A stretch of DNA of 64,000 nt from Sporosarcina aquimarina (GTDB taxonomy: Bacteria > Bacillota > Bacilli > Bacillales_A > Planococcaceae): assembly GCF_019748715.1 (NCBI RefSeq), contig NZ_JACLBZ010000033.1:1-64000 (forward strand), in the 5' to 3' direction. Numbering within the stretch: position 1 is the first letter of the stretch; every line of letters begins with the position of its first letter. The notes under the pieces were generated by a model. That model was not told the DNA's origin. It saw nothing but the letters and a program-made list of their open reading frames with translations, and made no database searches. The translations under genes and the position numbers were made by a program. Below are positions 7,968 to 16,974 of the stretch, piece by piece.

Positions 7968-8802
7968 TGTAGAAACGAAAACACTGATGTTCATTTCTTT
8001 ATTAGTAATTTGCTTGCAAGGTGCAGTATTCGTTTTGATTCAACAACATACACAGGGTATATTGCTCGCGGTTCTGTTGTCATTGTTGACCGTGCTGACC
8101 TTATTGGCAGGGTCGCTGGTTGGGCTGCTTTGTAGTTTGGGCATTATATTTCTGGTCGGTTCGTTCTTGCTTTTTCTTTCATTCAGTTCGACTGCCGCCT
8201 TGATTCTACCATTGCCGCTTTTACTGGTGTATGGATTTGTTTTATTGTTTGCAGTTCTGACGGCTGGAAAACTGCAGGAATCTATCGTCAATCAAGGCCG
8301 TTTGAACCGAAAGCTGCAAGAAGAGATCAATCAGTTGGTTGCCGTAGATGCGTCTACCGGCTTTGATAACAGGAATCGACTGATGTTGGAACTGGAGTTG
8401 GAAATGAAGCGAGTTCAACGTTATGGCGGTAGTTTTACCCTTGTGTTGATTCAAATGGAGTACTATAAAGATTTTCAAAAGCTGTATGGAGAGGAGGAGA
8501 GACTTCATCTTCTCTCGTCGATTGCCAATAAAGTGCGGCAAGCAGTCCGAATAACCGATCGTAAGTTTCGCTATTCCGCTGATCGACTCGCCCTTTTACT
8601 AACACAAACGGATGATACGTCAATTGAGGTAGTTTATGACAAATTGGCACAGTCGCTAAAAGATCATCAACTATTGAATCAAAAGTTTGTGACATTGGCA
8701 TTCCGTACGGCCTATAGCGTTTACGGAAAACAAACGGAATTACTGGATTGCGAGGACTTCATTTCACAAATGGAAAGTGAGATGGTTGCGCGTGAATTAT
8801 AA
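7951..8802 (+). CDS. YdaK-like c-di-GMP receptor with degenerate GGDEF
   Basis: A 283-residue protein with about four to five membrane helices (residues 8-110) and a short coiled linker, then a GGDEF-like domain. The catalytic motif is replaced by SADRL (209-213), so no cyclase activity is expected, but the inhibitory site RITD (200-203) is intact at the canonical spacing. This is the signature of a c-di-GMP-binding receptor, as reported for YdaK of B. subtilis. ATG 7951 was chosen because AAAGGAA precedes it and the hydrophobic segment starts shortly after; the longer frame overlaps the upstream gene heavily. It probably activates the YdaM/YdaN synthase in the membrane when c-di-GMP is bound. 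Confidence 0.85.
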   Translation: MKPFFNVETKTLMFISLLVICLQGAVFVLIQQHTQGILLAVLLSLLTVLTLLAGSLVGLLCSLGIIFLVGSFLLFLSFSSTAALILPLPLLLVYGFVLLFAVLTAGKLQESIVNQGRLNRKLQEEINQLVAVDASTGFDNRNRLMLELELEMKRVQRYGGSFTLVLIQMEYYKDFQKLYGEEERLHLLSSIANKVRQAVRITDRKFRYSADRLALLLTQTDDTSIEVVYDKLAQSLKDHQLLNQKFVTLAFRTAYSVYGKQTELLDCEDFISQMESEMVAREL

Positions 8803-10488
8803 ACTGTTGGTCCAAGTATTGATCCTATTCTCCGCGTACATTTTTTCCCCTTTCTATACAGCTGCAACTAGTGAGGAAGAAAAGAATGATATTGCGCTTA
8901 TTTATATGACGGCGGATGGTGAACTCAACGAGCATGTCTATTTCATAGAAGCAACATTGGCGGGGTTCTCGGAAGCAATCGATCTATATTCAGTGAAAGA
9001 CGTTATGCCCAATTCATTGCAGGCATATAACCACCTGGTTTTCGTAGGAGATGAGGAAGGAAGGTTGCCGGAAGTTGCTTTAAAGGAAATGGAGATGTTT
9101 CCTGGTCAACTTCTTGTCTTTGGATGGAACGCAGATCAATTGGAACGATTTGGGGAATGGGGCTTTTTGGGAGAGGACTCCATACGGAGCGTTGACGGAC
9201 ATTCATTGAAGGAGATTAAGTCCGTGGTCCATGCAATTCCTCCTGGGGATTGCGAAATTTTATCGGAGGGTAGAACAGTAGACAAAAACCTTCCGCTAAT
9301 TATCAAAAGCGGAAATACAGCATACGTGGCTACGACTGCTTTTGGAACGGAAGAGAAACTTGCTCTTTCTCGCTCGCTATATGTGCTTTTGGATGTGCCA
9401 ACGTCTGTCCCGCACCCTGCATATATTCGTTTGGAAGATATTTCGCCATTTTCGGATCCCAAGCTTGTTCGGGAAACGGGGAATTATTTAGCCGACCGCA
9501 ATATCCCGTTTTTTATGGCTGTTATTCCAGTATACGTCAACAGTGAGACGGGAGAACAAATGCCGCTTTCATCCAATAAAGAATTAGTGGAGGTTTTGCT
9601 TGACTTGCAGTCTAAGGGAGGGATGGTTATACGCATTCTTACCGTTTTGATGAGACGGGAGAGGGATTTGAGTTTTGGGATGTGCAACTGAACCAGCCGA
9701 TCACAACCGAAAAGACTGACGAGTTACCCACGCCTATTCTCTCACGTGATGCATTTTCATCCGACAGGGATTATCAGGAGTATCAAAGTGAATTACTGGA
9801 AGTTGAAACAAAGTATGTGCAACGTAAGCATACCAAGTCAATTGAAGATTTAACAGAATTAGGGCTCTATCCCATTGCGTTTGAAGCACCCCACTACACG
9901 ATGAGCTCAAACGGATACGAAGTGACATCTGACTACTATTCATCTCTCTTTGGGCAGATTCAATTGAGCGACTTAAATTGGAGTGTTATGGATGCCCCTT
10001 TATTTATATCAAAACCCGCTATTTTATCGGGTATGACACTATATCCAGAAACGATAGGATACATCGACCCTGCACTTCCTGATCCATTTCAAGAAATGGA
10101 GAATTCGGTAACCAAACTGCAGGAGGTTCCGGGTTCTGTGATCGGTGGATTTTATCACCCATACTTGGGAGTGGAGTATCTGGCTGAAGTCATTCGGTTA
10201 ATGGAATCGGTGCCCAATATGGAGTGGCTAGACTATTCCACTACGAATCAACACGTTACAAGTGAACGTGTGACTATTATACAAAATGCAAAAGGTATAG
10301 AAGTGCAATCAACGATTACGGAATTTGGTCAGTTGTTTGAAAATGTTAAAGAAAATCCGTTTCAATCCATGCTTTGGCTAATAGTTTTCATTGTGACAGG
10401 GTTTCTCACCGTCTTTTTTACCTATGTAGTGAATCTACGTTTTCGCTTGAAAAAACGTTTGTTTAAGGAGAGACCGAATAGTGGCTAA
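8777..10488 (+). pseudogene. YdaL-like DUF2334 polysaccharide deacetylase-fold protein, frameshifted
   Basis: Two consecutive frames together encode one DUF2334 protein of about 570 residues. Frame 1 (from GTG 8777) gives a signal helix, an N-terminal domain and HPAYIRLEDISPF, then DRNIPFFMAVIPVY up to KGGMVI. Frame 2 resumes at 9631 with THSYRFDETGEGFEFWDVQ and runs to 10488, including YPIAFEAPHY and a C-terminal membrane helix. The family motif HGYTH should sit exactly at the join (9623-9636). Restoring ATGGTTATGC there would give GMVMHGYTH in one frame, so a 10-bp deletion between ATGGTTAT repeats explains the break. The protein as written lacks metal-binding His and is truncated. A sequencing error remains possible. 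It follows the YdaK-like gene with an overlap. Confidence 0.85.
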
Positions 10489-11749
10489 TATATTATTTTA
10501 CAGCGCACTCAGTTTGATTTGGCTCATGTTGCTGTACCACATGTTTTTAATGCAGGGGGGGTATCGGCATTTTAAGACGTACGAACGGGTGATTACCAAG
10601 TGGGAGAGAAAGATGGACCATTTACCGACCGTTAGCGTGTTCATACCCGCACATAATGAAGAAATGGTTATCAGCCAAACATTGAAAGCGATGGCACGCC
10701 TTCACTACCCAAAAGATAAGCTGGACATTATCGTAATTAATGACAATTCATCAGATCAAACGGGAGAAATTGCACAAGGGTTTGCTGAAAAACACCCTTT
10801 TATTCGAGTGATTGAAACATCTACACCTAATCGTGGGATTGGAAAGTCCTCAGCGTTAAATGAAGCACTTGCCCAATCGGATGGAGAAATCATTGTCGTA
10901 TATGATGCAGACAACACACCTGAACGAATGGCGGTTTGGCACTTGGTGATGGGGCTTCTTAACGATCCGCTTGCAGGCGCGATGGTCGGTAAGTTTCGCG
11001 TCAGTAATGCGGAACGCACATGGTTGACCCGCTTTATCAATATCGAGACAATCTGTTTTCAGTGGATGGCACAAGCAGGACGCTGGAATTGGTTCAAAGT
11101 TGCGACGATCCCGGGAACTAATTTTGCGATTCATAGGCATATCATGGAACAGCTTGGCGGCTGGGATGTGAAAGCTCTTGCCGAAGATACGGAATTAACA
11201 GTCCGAGTCTATGATCTAGGTTACTATATCAGGTTCTTTCCAGCAGCGATTACGTGGGAACAGGAACCCGAGACACTTGGCGTTTGGTGGAAACAACGAA
11301 CGAGATGGGCACGTGGCAATCAATATGTAGTCATTAAGTTTCTGACTCAGTTTTTTAAATTGAAGCGAAAGCGGATTATCTTTGATTTGTTTTACTTCTT
11401 TTTTACCTATTTTCTATTTTTCTTTGGTGTAATCATCTCAAACATGCTTTTCGTTGTGAACTTGTTTTACGATCTTCATTTGCAGATCGGCAATGTAGCA
11501 TTGATTCTTTGGGGTTTAGCTTTCCTGTTGTTTGTGGCGGAAGTTGCGATTGCGCTAAGTATTGAACGAACAGAGATGACTCGCAAAAATTTTCTATATA
11601 TTCTTCTCATGTATTTTACGTATTCACAAATGTGGATTCTCCTTGTCATGTATTCACTATTTTTAGAGATCAAACGAGTGTTATTAGGGCAAGAGGTAAC
11701 TTGGTATAAAACGGAACGCTTTTCAGAAAAGAAAGTGGAGGGAAACTAA
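10481..11749 (+). CDS. YdaM-like family 2 glycosyltransferase (polysaccharide synthase)
   Basis: A 422-residue processive GT2 enzyme of the cellulose-synthase/hyaluronan-synthase type. An N-terminal membrane helix (5-22) is followed by the catalytic domain with VFIPAHNEE (near 50), DAD (142-144), the acceptor-region EDTELTVR and QRTRW (272-276). Three to four C-terminal membrane helices (about 300-400) form the translocation channel. All core catalytic motifs are intact. The GTG start at 10481 overlaps the ydaL-like stop and has AAGGAGAG ahead. It is expected to polymerise an unknown sugar nucleotide with YdaN as partner under c-di-GMP control via YdaK. The PilZ domain of bacterial BcsA is absent, consistent with a separate receptor. 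Confidence 0.88.
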   Translation: MANILFYSALSLIWLMLLYHMFLMQGGYRHFKTYERVITKWERKMDHLPTVSVFIPAHNEEMVISQTLKAMARLHYPKDKLDIIVINDNSSDQTGEIAQGFAEKHPFIRVIETSTPNRGIGKSSALNEALAQSDGEIIVVYDADNTPERMAVWHLVMGLLNDPLAGAMVGKFRVSNAERTWLTRFINIETICFQWMAQAGRWNWFKVATIPGTNFAIHRHIMEQLGGWDVKALAEDTELTVRVYDLGYYIRFFPAAITWEQEPETLGVWWKQRTRWARGNQYVVIKFLTQFFKLKRKRIIFDLFYFFFTYFLFFFGVIISNMLFVVNLFYDLHLQIGNVALILWGLAFLLFVAEVAIALSIERTEMTRKNFLYILLMYFTYSQMWILLVMYSLFLEIKRVLLGQEVTWYKTERFSEKKVEGN

Positions 11750-13861
11750 ATGAGAAGCCTTTTCATAACAGCTTTTACATTATTGGGAATCATGGGATGG
11801 CAGACCTTAAGTGCGGATGCACAAATAACCAGACAGCTTCATGTAACGGAAATCGAGCTGGATACGAATAAAAATACATCAAATAACCAGCCAATCACCA
11901 ATCAGCCAATTGAACTTATTGGCCCAGAACAGGAAACATCCTTCTATTACGAACTTCAGGAAGATCAAAAGAGGACTGACCAGGCACTTGTTTTGAATTT
12001 GAGCCATTCAGAGTTGCTGATTGCACCTTCCTCTGTCTCTGTGCGTATAGATGGGAAAACATTGCTTTCTAAATCGTTGACAGGTGAAAAAATGACAAAA
12101 AAACTCGTCATACCTTTAGAGGAAGAGGCATTAAAAAAAGGTTTTCATGAAGTGACTGTTTCTTATTACGGAGTGGTTAAAGAAGGAATATGTGTAGAAC
12201 AGGGAACTACAGGAAACTGGATGACCATCCATATCGATTCATATTTTAATCTGGAGCGAGAATTATTGGAGAAACGTTCATTAAAGAATTATCCCGATGC
12301 CTTTACTGGATCGGAAAAAAATCCAATTACCATTATCCTTCCTGAGAATGCCTCAACGGCTACTCTTAATAGTGGTTTGAAGGTAGGAGCTTTTTTATCG
12401 AAAGTAGGAAATGAAGATAAATCAGTTCGCATATTGAGAGAGTCTGAAGTCAGGAAAATAACGAATAATGTCTTGTTTTTAGGAAGTGAAGATGAATTTA
12501 TAAGCTCCTTTATGAAGGATTTGTTCCAACAGACAAAGTTCCCGCTAACGGATGATGCAACTACGTTTTCATTTGAGATCTTAACAGATGGAAAGCATGA
12601 AGTGAATGCACTTTTTGCGATCGCTAATTCTCCAGAAGAACTGGAGAATAGAGTATCTATTCTAACTGAACCTCGTTTAATAGAACAATTATCCGGAGAA
12701 CAATTAGTATTATCTACAATCCCAACGTTACCAGTAGCCCAGGATACGCAGATTGTCTCTTTAAAACATTTTGGTCTATCCAATATGACACTGGACAGTC
12801 TGAACCGGGAAAGTCAGCAATTTTTTTACCATCTGCCATATACGTTGGATAAAGAACAGTCACCGATATTGGAGTTACACTTAAAACATACGGCCCTTGC
12901 TCCTGATAAGAAGGAGGAGATAGCAACAGAGGAATTGCTTGAGGGAGATATTGAATTAATTGCATGGATCAACAAAGTGCCGCACTCCATTAATATTCAA
13001 CAGTTAAAAGAGGAGCGTAATGGAGTATATACGGTCCAACTACCGATTGACCACAATACGCTTAAAGACAACCGGACAATCAGTCTACAATTCACTACGA
13101 GTGGTTTATTGACAAGGAATCCTTGTATCACGACGGATCAAAGTCGTTGGCTCTATATTGAAGAAGACAGTTTCTTCATACTTCCGAAGGCGGAGAAACA
13201 GAAAAAGCATTCGATAGCGGAATTTCCATTCCCATTCGTTGATCAAGGAGAAGATATATTAATTGTTTTACCTTCATCTGAGAGCGTTGATGACAATGAA
13301 TTGCTGTATTTATACGAAAAACTTCTCGTCAATACACGTTCCATGAATTGGCAGCTAGTGCTTGCGGATGAAGTTTCAGAAGATAGCCTAAAAAAACATC
13401 AGTTGCTTTTTATTGGGGGGCCAAATGTTCAACCGGCCCTTCAGAAACAGGTTTCGGAGTTGTTAGTATCACATGAAAAAGGGAAACCCGATTTGGCTTC
13501 TGCTGGCTTTTTACCTGAAACCGTCGAAACAGTCAATTGGATTCAACCAAGCGTATGGAGTGAAAAGAAACATACAATGATGGTTTGGGAAAATGTCGAT
13601 GGAGGAGCATCCATTGATCGGAAAGTAATTGAATTTCTAAGCACAACGGAAGAGTTTGCAACGATGGTCGTTAAGTCGGAAAATGGTAAAATGTATACCA
13701 ATGCATCCACCATTCAATTAGAATCACCTAGCTCAGAAGTAAAGAGCGATCGGGTGGAAGAACAGTTATCCGGCGTGTGGATTGGAGGACTTGTGGCACT
13801 TCTGATTATTTCCTTATCGGGTATTATTTATATCATCCGAAAGAGGCGCCTCAATATATAA
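11750..13861 (+). CDS. YdaN-like (BcsB-type) exopolysaccharide synthase subunit
   Basis: A 703-residue secreted and membrane-anchored protein: a signal peptide (cleavage probably after SADA near residue 24), a long beta-rich extracytoplasmic region, and one C-terminal helix (about 676-696) followed by a basic tail (RKRRLNI). The plan matches BcsB, the periplasmic partner of cellulose synthase, which guides the nascent glycan. The ATG directly follows the ydaM stop with GTGGAGGG as SD, so the two are coupled. No break was seen. It is the last gene of the ydaJKLMN-like set; a 39-base gap separates it from the hybrid kinase. Confidence 0.85.
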   Translation: MRSLFITAFTLLGIMGWQTLSADAQITRQLHVTEIELDTNKNTSNNQPITNQPIELIGPEQETSFYYELQEDQKRTDQALVLNLSHSELLIAPSSVSVRIDGKTLLSKSLTGEKMTKKLVIPLEEEALKKGFHEVTVSYYGVVKEGICVEQGTTGNWMTIHIDSYFNLERELLEKRSLKNYPDAFTGSEKNPITIILPENASTATLNSGLKVGAFLSKVGNEDKSVRILRESEVRKITNNVLFLGSEDEFISSFMKDLFQQTKFPLTDDATTFSFEILTDGKHEVNALFAIANSPEELENRVSILTEPRLIEQLSGEQLVLSTIPTLPVAQDTQIVSLKHFGLSNMTLDSLNRESQQFFYHLPYTLDKEQSPILELHLKHTALAPDKKEEIATEELLEGDIELIAWINKVPHSINIQQLKEERNGVYTVQLPIDHNTLKDNRTISLQFTTSGLLTRNPCITTDQSRWLYIEEDSFFILPKAEKQKKHSIAEFPFPFVDQGEDILIVLPSSESVDDNELLYLYEKLLVNTRSMNWQLVLADEVSEDSLKKHQLLFIGGPNVQPALQKQVSELLVSHEKGKPDLASAGFLPETVETVNWIQPSVWSEKKHTMMVWENVDGGASIDRKVIEFLSTTEEFATMVVKSENGKMYTNASTIQLESPSSEVKSDRVEEQLSGVWIGGLVALLIISLSGIIYIIRKRRLNI

Positions 13862-13882
13862 AGAGAGGAATTAGTCGAGATC

Positions 13883-13894
13883 ATGTCGAAATAA
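13883..13894 (+). other. Three-codon upstream ORF before the hybrid kinase
   Basis: ATG TCG AAA TAA ends 6 bases before the kinase ATG at 13901. The only nearby purine stretch is AGAGAGG at 13862-13868. A matching three-codon frame precedes the paralogous kinase at 35433-35444. It could couple or tune translation of the kinase; this is inference. Confidence 0.3.
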
Positions 13895-13900
13895 CTCTTT

Positions 13901-16900
13901 ATGAAACCAAAAAAATTACTTTTATTCATTATAACACTCTTGCTGATTCTCACTTCTTTCCGATTGGTGTGGATCGAGTCGAATTATAGCGAAAATACAC
14001 CGAAGGCAAAAAATGGAGTATTGGATTTGAGAGGGACTCCAGCTCTTTCTGAAGGAATGCTTCCATTGAACGGGGAATGGGAGTTTTACAAAGAGGAGTT
14101 TCTTGAGCCGGGCGAACATCCGGAAAATCAACCAATAGAAATTGAAGTGCCAGGTAACTGGAAGAATCACCTCTCAGATAATAACGACCCATTTGGCTAT
14201 GGAACCTATCGCTTAATGATTCAATTAGATGCAGAGGAAGCTGACACTTATCGACTTTATACAAAAGATCTCGTGTCGGCTTCCCGTTTTTTTATAAACG
14301 GTAAAGAAGAAGCGACTCTTGGAAGAACCGCCATAAATAAGCAGGAGGAAGTACCGGATTACCGTCCGCGCACACTGCAGCTTAATGGTCACGTAGAAGA
14401 ATTAGAAATTCTTATTCATGTCTCGAACTTTCACTCAATGCGTAAAGGAGGCATAATCCAGCCAATGGGGCTGGGGGAATGGTCAGCAACGGAGCAGTCT
14501 GTGTTTCAGGACTATGTTTGGCAAATCGTTATAGCGGCTATAGTTTTGCTGCACAGTATCTATTCTTTACTGACCTATCTTTTATTTTCCAGAAAGAAAG
14601 AAATGTTATTCTTAGCTCTGGCTCTTTTATCAATGGGTCTATCGATTACTATAGATGATGACAAGTTGCTGCTTTATTTTTTCCCGCACATCCCATTTGA
14701 TTGGTGGAAAAAAATTATTTATCTTGCATACACAAGCAGTGCCTACTTTTCAGTACTTTTCATCAAGTCGTTAGTGAAGGCAGAAGGCAAACCATTTGGT
14801 AAGTGGGCAACCTATTACTTTCGTTTTGTGAATACTTTATATATTCTTTTTGTCATTATTACATTGTTGCCTGTAGAAATATATATGTATATAGTTTACA
14901 CATTTATCATGCTGATTCCGCTACCGCTACCTGTTCTAATTTATCGTTCAACACTGCCTAAGAAAGATGATTTTTTATACTTTATACTCGCAGTAGTCAG
15001 CATATTATCTAGTCTTATATGGGGTTCCTATAAAAGTCGAATTGCCCCTGATCTACCGTATTATCCGTTTGATATGCTAATTGGCATTTTGCTATTTGGT
15101 TTGTTTGGGTTTAAAAGATTTTTCATGGAAACCAAAAAAAGCCAAAGATTGACGATGTCTTTGCAGAAAGAGATCCAGCAAAAAGACAACTTTTTGGCAA
15201 ACACCTCTCATGAGCTGCGGAACCCCCTCCATGGAATATTGAATATTTCACAGACAATTTACGATAGTGGCAAGGGCACAATGACAAAAGACATGAAACG
15301 GAATCTGGAAACTCTTATGTCGGTGGGTCGTCGGATGTCCATGATCTTGAATGATTTGTTAGATAGAGAACAGTTGCAAGGAGAAAAAATTCGTCTAGAT
15401 CAGCAGGCAATTCGTTTGGCGCCTGTTATAACCAATGTCTTTGATACGTTGAAGTTTATGAAGGAAGGAAAATCAATTACATTAGAACATACAATTACTG
15501 ATAACTTTCCACTGGTGAGAGCAGATGAAAATCGCTTATTTCAAGTTCTTTTTAATTTAGTACACAATGCAATGAAATTTACTGATCACGGCCGTATCAG
15601 GATTTCGGCGGAAGTATATCAAGAGATGGCAGTGATTCATGTCAAGGATGAGGGTATTGGTATAGACCAAGAAATCGCAAACACGATATTTTCACCTTAC
15701 ACACAGGACGAACGAGGCATTATGTTCACAGGTGGTGGAGGAATTGGACTTGGATTGAGCATTTGCCGTCAACTTATTGAGTTGCATGGAGGGACTATAC
15801 AAGTAGAATCTGAAGAAGGAAGAGGTTCTACCTTCACCTTTACATTACCTATTGCTGCTGTACAAGATGATGGCGAAAGTATACCGCTGATTGAACTGGC
15901 TGAAGCGGAGTCGTCTGGCTATGCTGACTTTTTGGACAGAACATTGTACAGCACAGCCGAACGAATACTAGTTGTGGACGATGATCCGATGAACTTAACG
16001 ATTATCAAGCGAATGCTCGTGGCGGAAGGATATGAGGTCGTTGCTTGTACGACTGGTAAAGAGGCTTTGTGGCAGTTGGATGCTGGCAATTGGGATCTCA
16101 TCATATCGGATGTCATGATGCCGTATATGTCGGGCTACGAGTTGACGCGTAGTATACGAGAAAGGTTTTCAGTAGCAGAACTACCTATTTTATTATTAAC
16201 CGCCCGAACACAGCTGATCGACATTCAGATGGGATTTGAAGCTGGCGCAAATGACTACGTCAGGAAACCGGTTGAAAAACTGGAACTGATGACGCGTGTA
16301 CGAGCACTTACCACGTTGAACAATACAATAGCCGAACGAGTACAAATGGAAGCGGCCTGGCTACAAGCACAAATCCAGCCGCATTTCCTTTTCAATACAC
16401 TCAATACGATAAGTGCATTAAGTGAAATTGACCCAGAGAAAATGATCAAGCTACTAGAAGAATTCGGAAACTATTTACAGGGGAGTTTCACGGCGCAAAA
16501 TTTAGAGCAGACAGTTCCGTTAGAAAAAGAATTAGCACTCGTTGAATCTTATATTTTCATTGAACAGCAACGTTTTGGCGAACGTTTGAATGTTGAAATG
16601 AATATCGACTCAGTATATGGGGCGCAAGTTCCGCCGTTGTCGATTCAAACCTTGGTTGAAAACGCAATAGAACATGGCGTATTGAAACGTCCGGAAGGCG
16701 GTACCGTTCATATTGAAGTTATGGAAAATGGTGATTTCGTGGATATTGCCATTTCTGACAACGGACTTGGAATGAAGGAAGAGGAGATAGAGGCTATCTT
16801 CGAGGATTCTAGTAATAAAAGACAAGGGGTCGGTCTACCAAATACGAATAAACGGTTGCGTCAGTTGGGCAATCAGGGCTTGACCATCGAGAGTACTCCG

Positions 16901-16945
16901 CAAGTTGGCACTATTGTCCAATTTTCCACGCCTAAACAAAAATAG
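13901..16945 (+). CDS. 7TMR-DISM hybrid sensor histidine kinase with second LytS-type kinase module
   Basis: A 1014-residue multidomain kinase. In order: an N-terminal helix; an extracellular beta-sandwich (about 38-200, with LNGEWEFYKEEF and VPGNWKN as in jelly-roll carbohydrate-binding folds); seven membrane helices (about 205-405); HisKA with SHELRNPLHG (His near 435); HATPase with GGGGIGLGLSI; a receiver (about 688-805, acceptor Asp in SDVMMPYMSG near 736); and a second kinase module of the LytS/His_kinase type, with QPHFLFNTLN (His near 828) and a second HATPase (VENAIEHGV, DNGLGM). It is co-directional with the polysaccharide operon and convergent with the BTAD response regulator 29 bases away, the likely partner. 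Sensing of a carbohydrate or envelope ligand is inference. Confidence 0.92.
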   Translation: MKPKKLLLFIITLLLILTSFRLVWIESNYSENTPKAKNGVLDLRGTPALSEGMLPLNGEWEFYKEEFLEPGEHPENQPIEIEVPGNWKNHLSDNNDPFGYGTYRLMIQLDAEEADTYRLYTKDLVSASRFFINGKEEATLGRTAINKQEEVPDYRPRTLQLNGHVEELEILIHVSNFHSMRKGGIIQPMGLGEWSATEQSVFQDYVWQIVIAAIVLLHSIYSLLTYLLFSRKKEMLFLALALLSMGLSITIDDDKLLLYFFPHIPFDWWKKIIYLAYTSSAYFSVLFIKSLVKAEGKPFGKWATYYFRFVNTLYILFVIITLLPVEIYMYIVYTFIMLIPLPLPVLIYRSTLPKKDDFLYFILAVVSILSSLIWGSYKSRIAPDLPYYPFDMLIGILLFGLFGFKRFFMETKKSQRLTMSLQKEIQQKDNFLANTSHELRNPLHGILNISQTIYDSGKGTMTKDMKRNLETLMSVGRRMSMILNDLLDREQLQGEKIRLDQQAIRLAPVITNVFDTLKFMKEGKSITLEHTITDNFPLVRADENRLFQVLFNLVHNAMKFTDHGRIRISAEVYQEMAVIHVKDEGIGIDQEIANTIFSPYTQDERGIMFTGGGGIGLGLSICRQLIELHGGTIQVESEEGRGSTFTFTLPIAAVQDDGESIPLIELAEAESSGYADFLDRTLYSTAERILVVDDDPMNLTIIKRMLVAEGYEVVACTTGKEALWQLDAGNWDLIISDVMMPYMSGYELTRSIRERFSVAELPILLLTARTQLIDIQMGFEAGANDYVRKPVEKLELMTRVRALTTLNNTIAERVQMEAAWLQAQIQPHFLFNTLNTISALSEIDPEKMIKLLEEFGNYLQGSFTAQNLEQTVPLEKELALVESYIFIEQQRFGERLNVEMNIDSVYGAQVPPLSIQTLVENAIEHGVLKRPEGGTVHIEVMENGDFVDIAISDNGLGMKEEEIEAIFEDSSNKRQGVGLPNTNKRLRQLGNQGLTIESTPQVGTIVQFSTPKQK

Positions 16946-16974
16946 GGAGAAATTCCTGCCGGTTTCCTCCCATT

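Noticed and set aside
8777..10488. Two separate genes for the ydaL region
   Set aside because: The second frame lacks a start with SD and the two translations are consecutive parts of one DUF2334 protein.
16946..16974. GGGAGAAA/TTTCCTCCC inverted repeat as terminator
   Set aside because: The stem has a bulge and no T-run follows on either strand; too weak to list.
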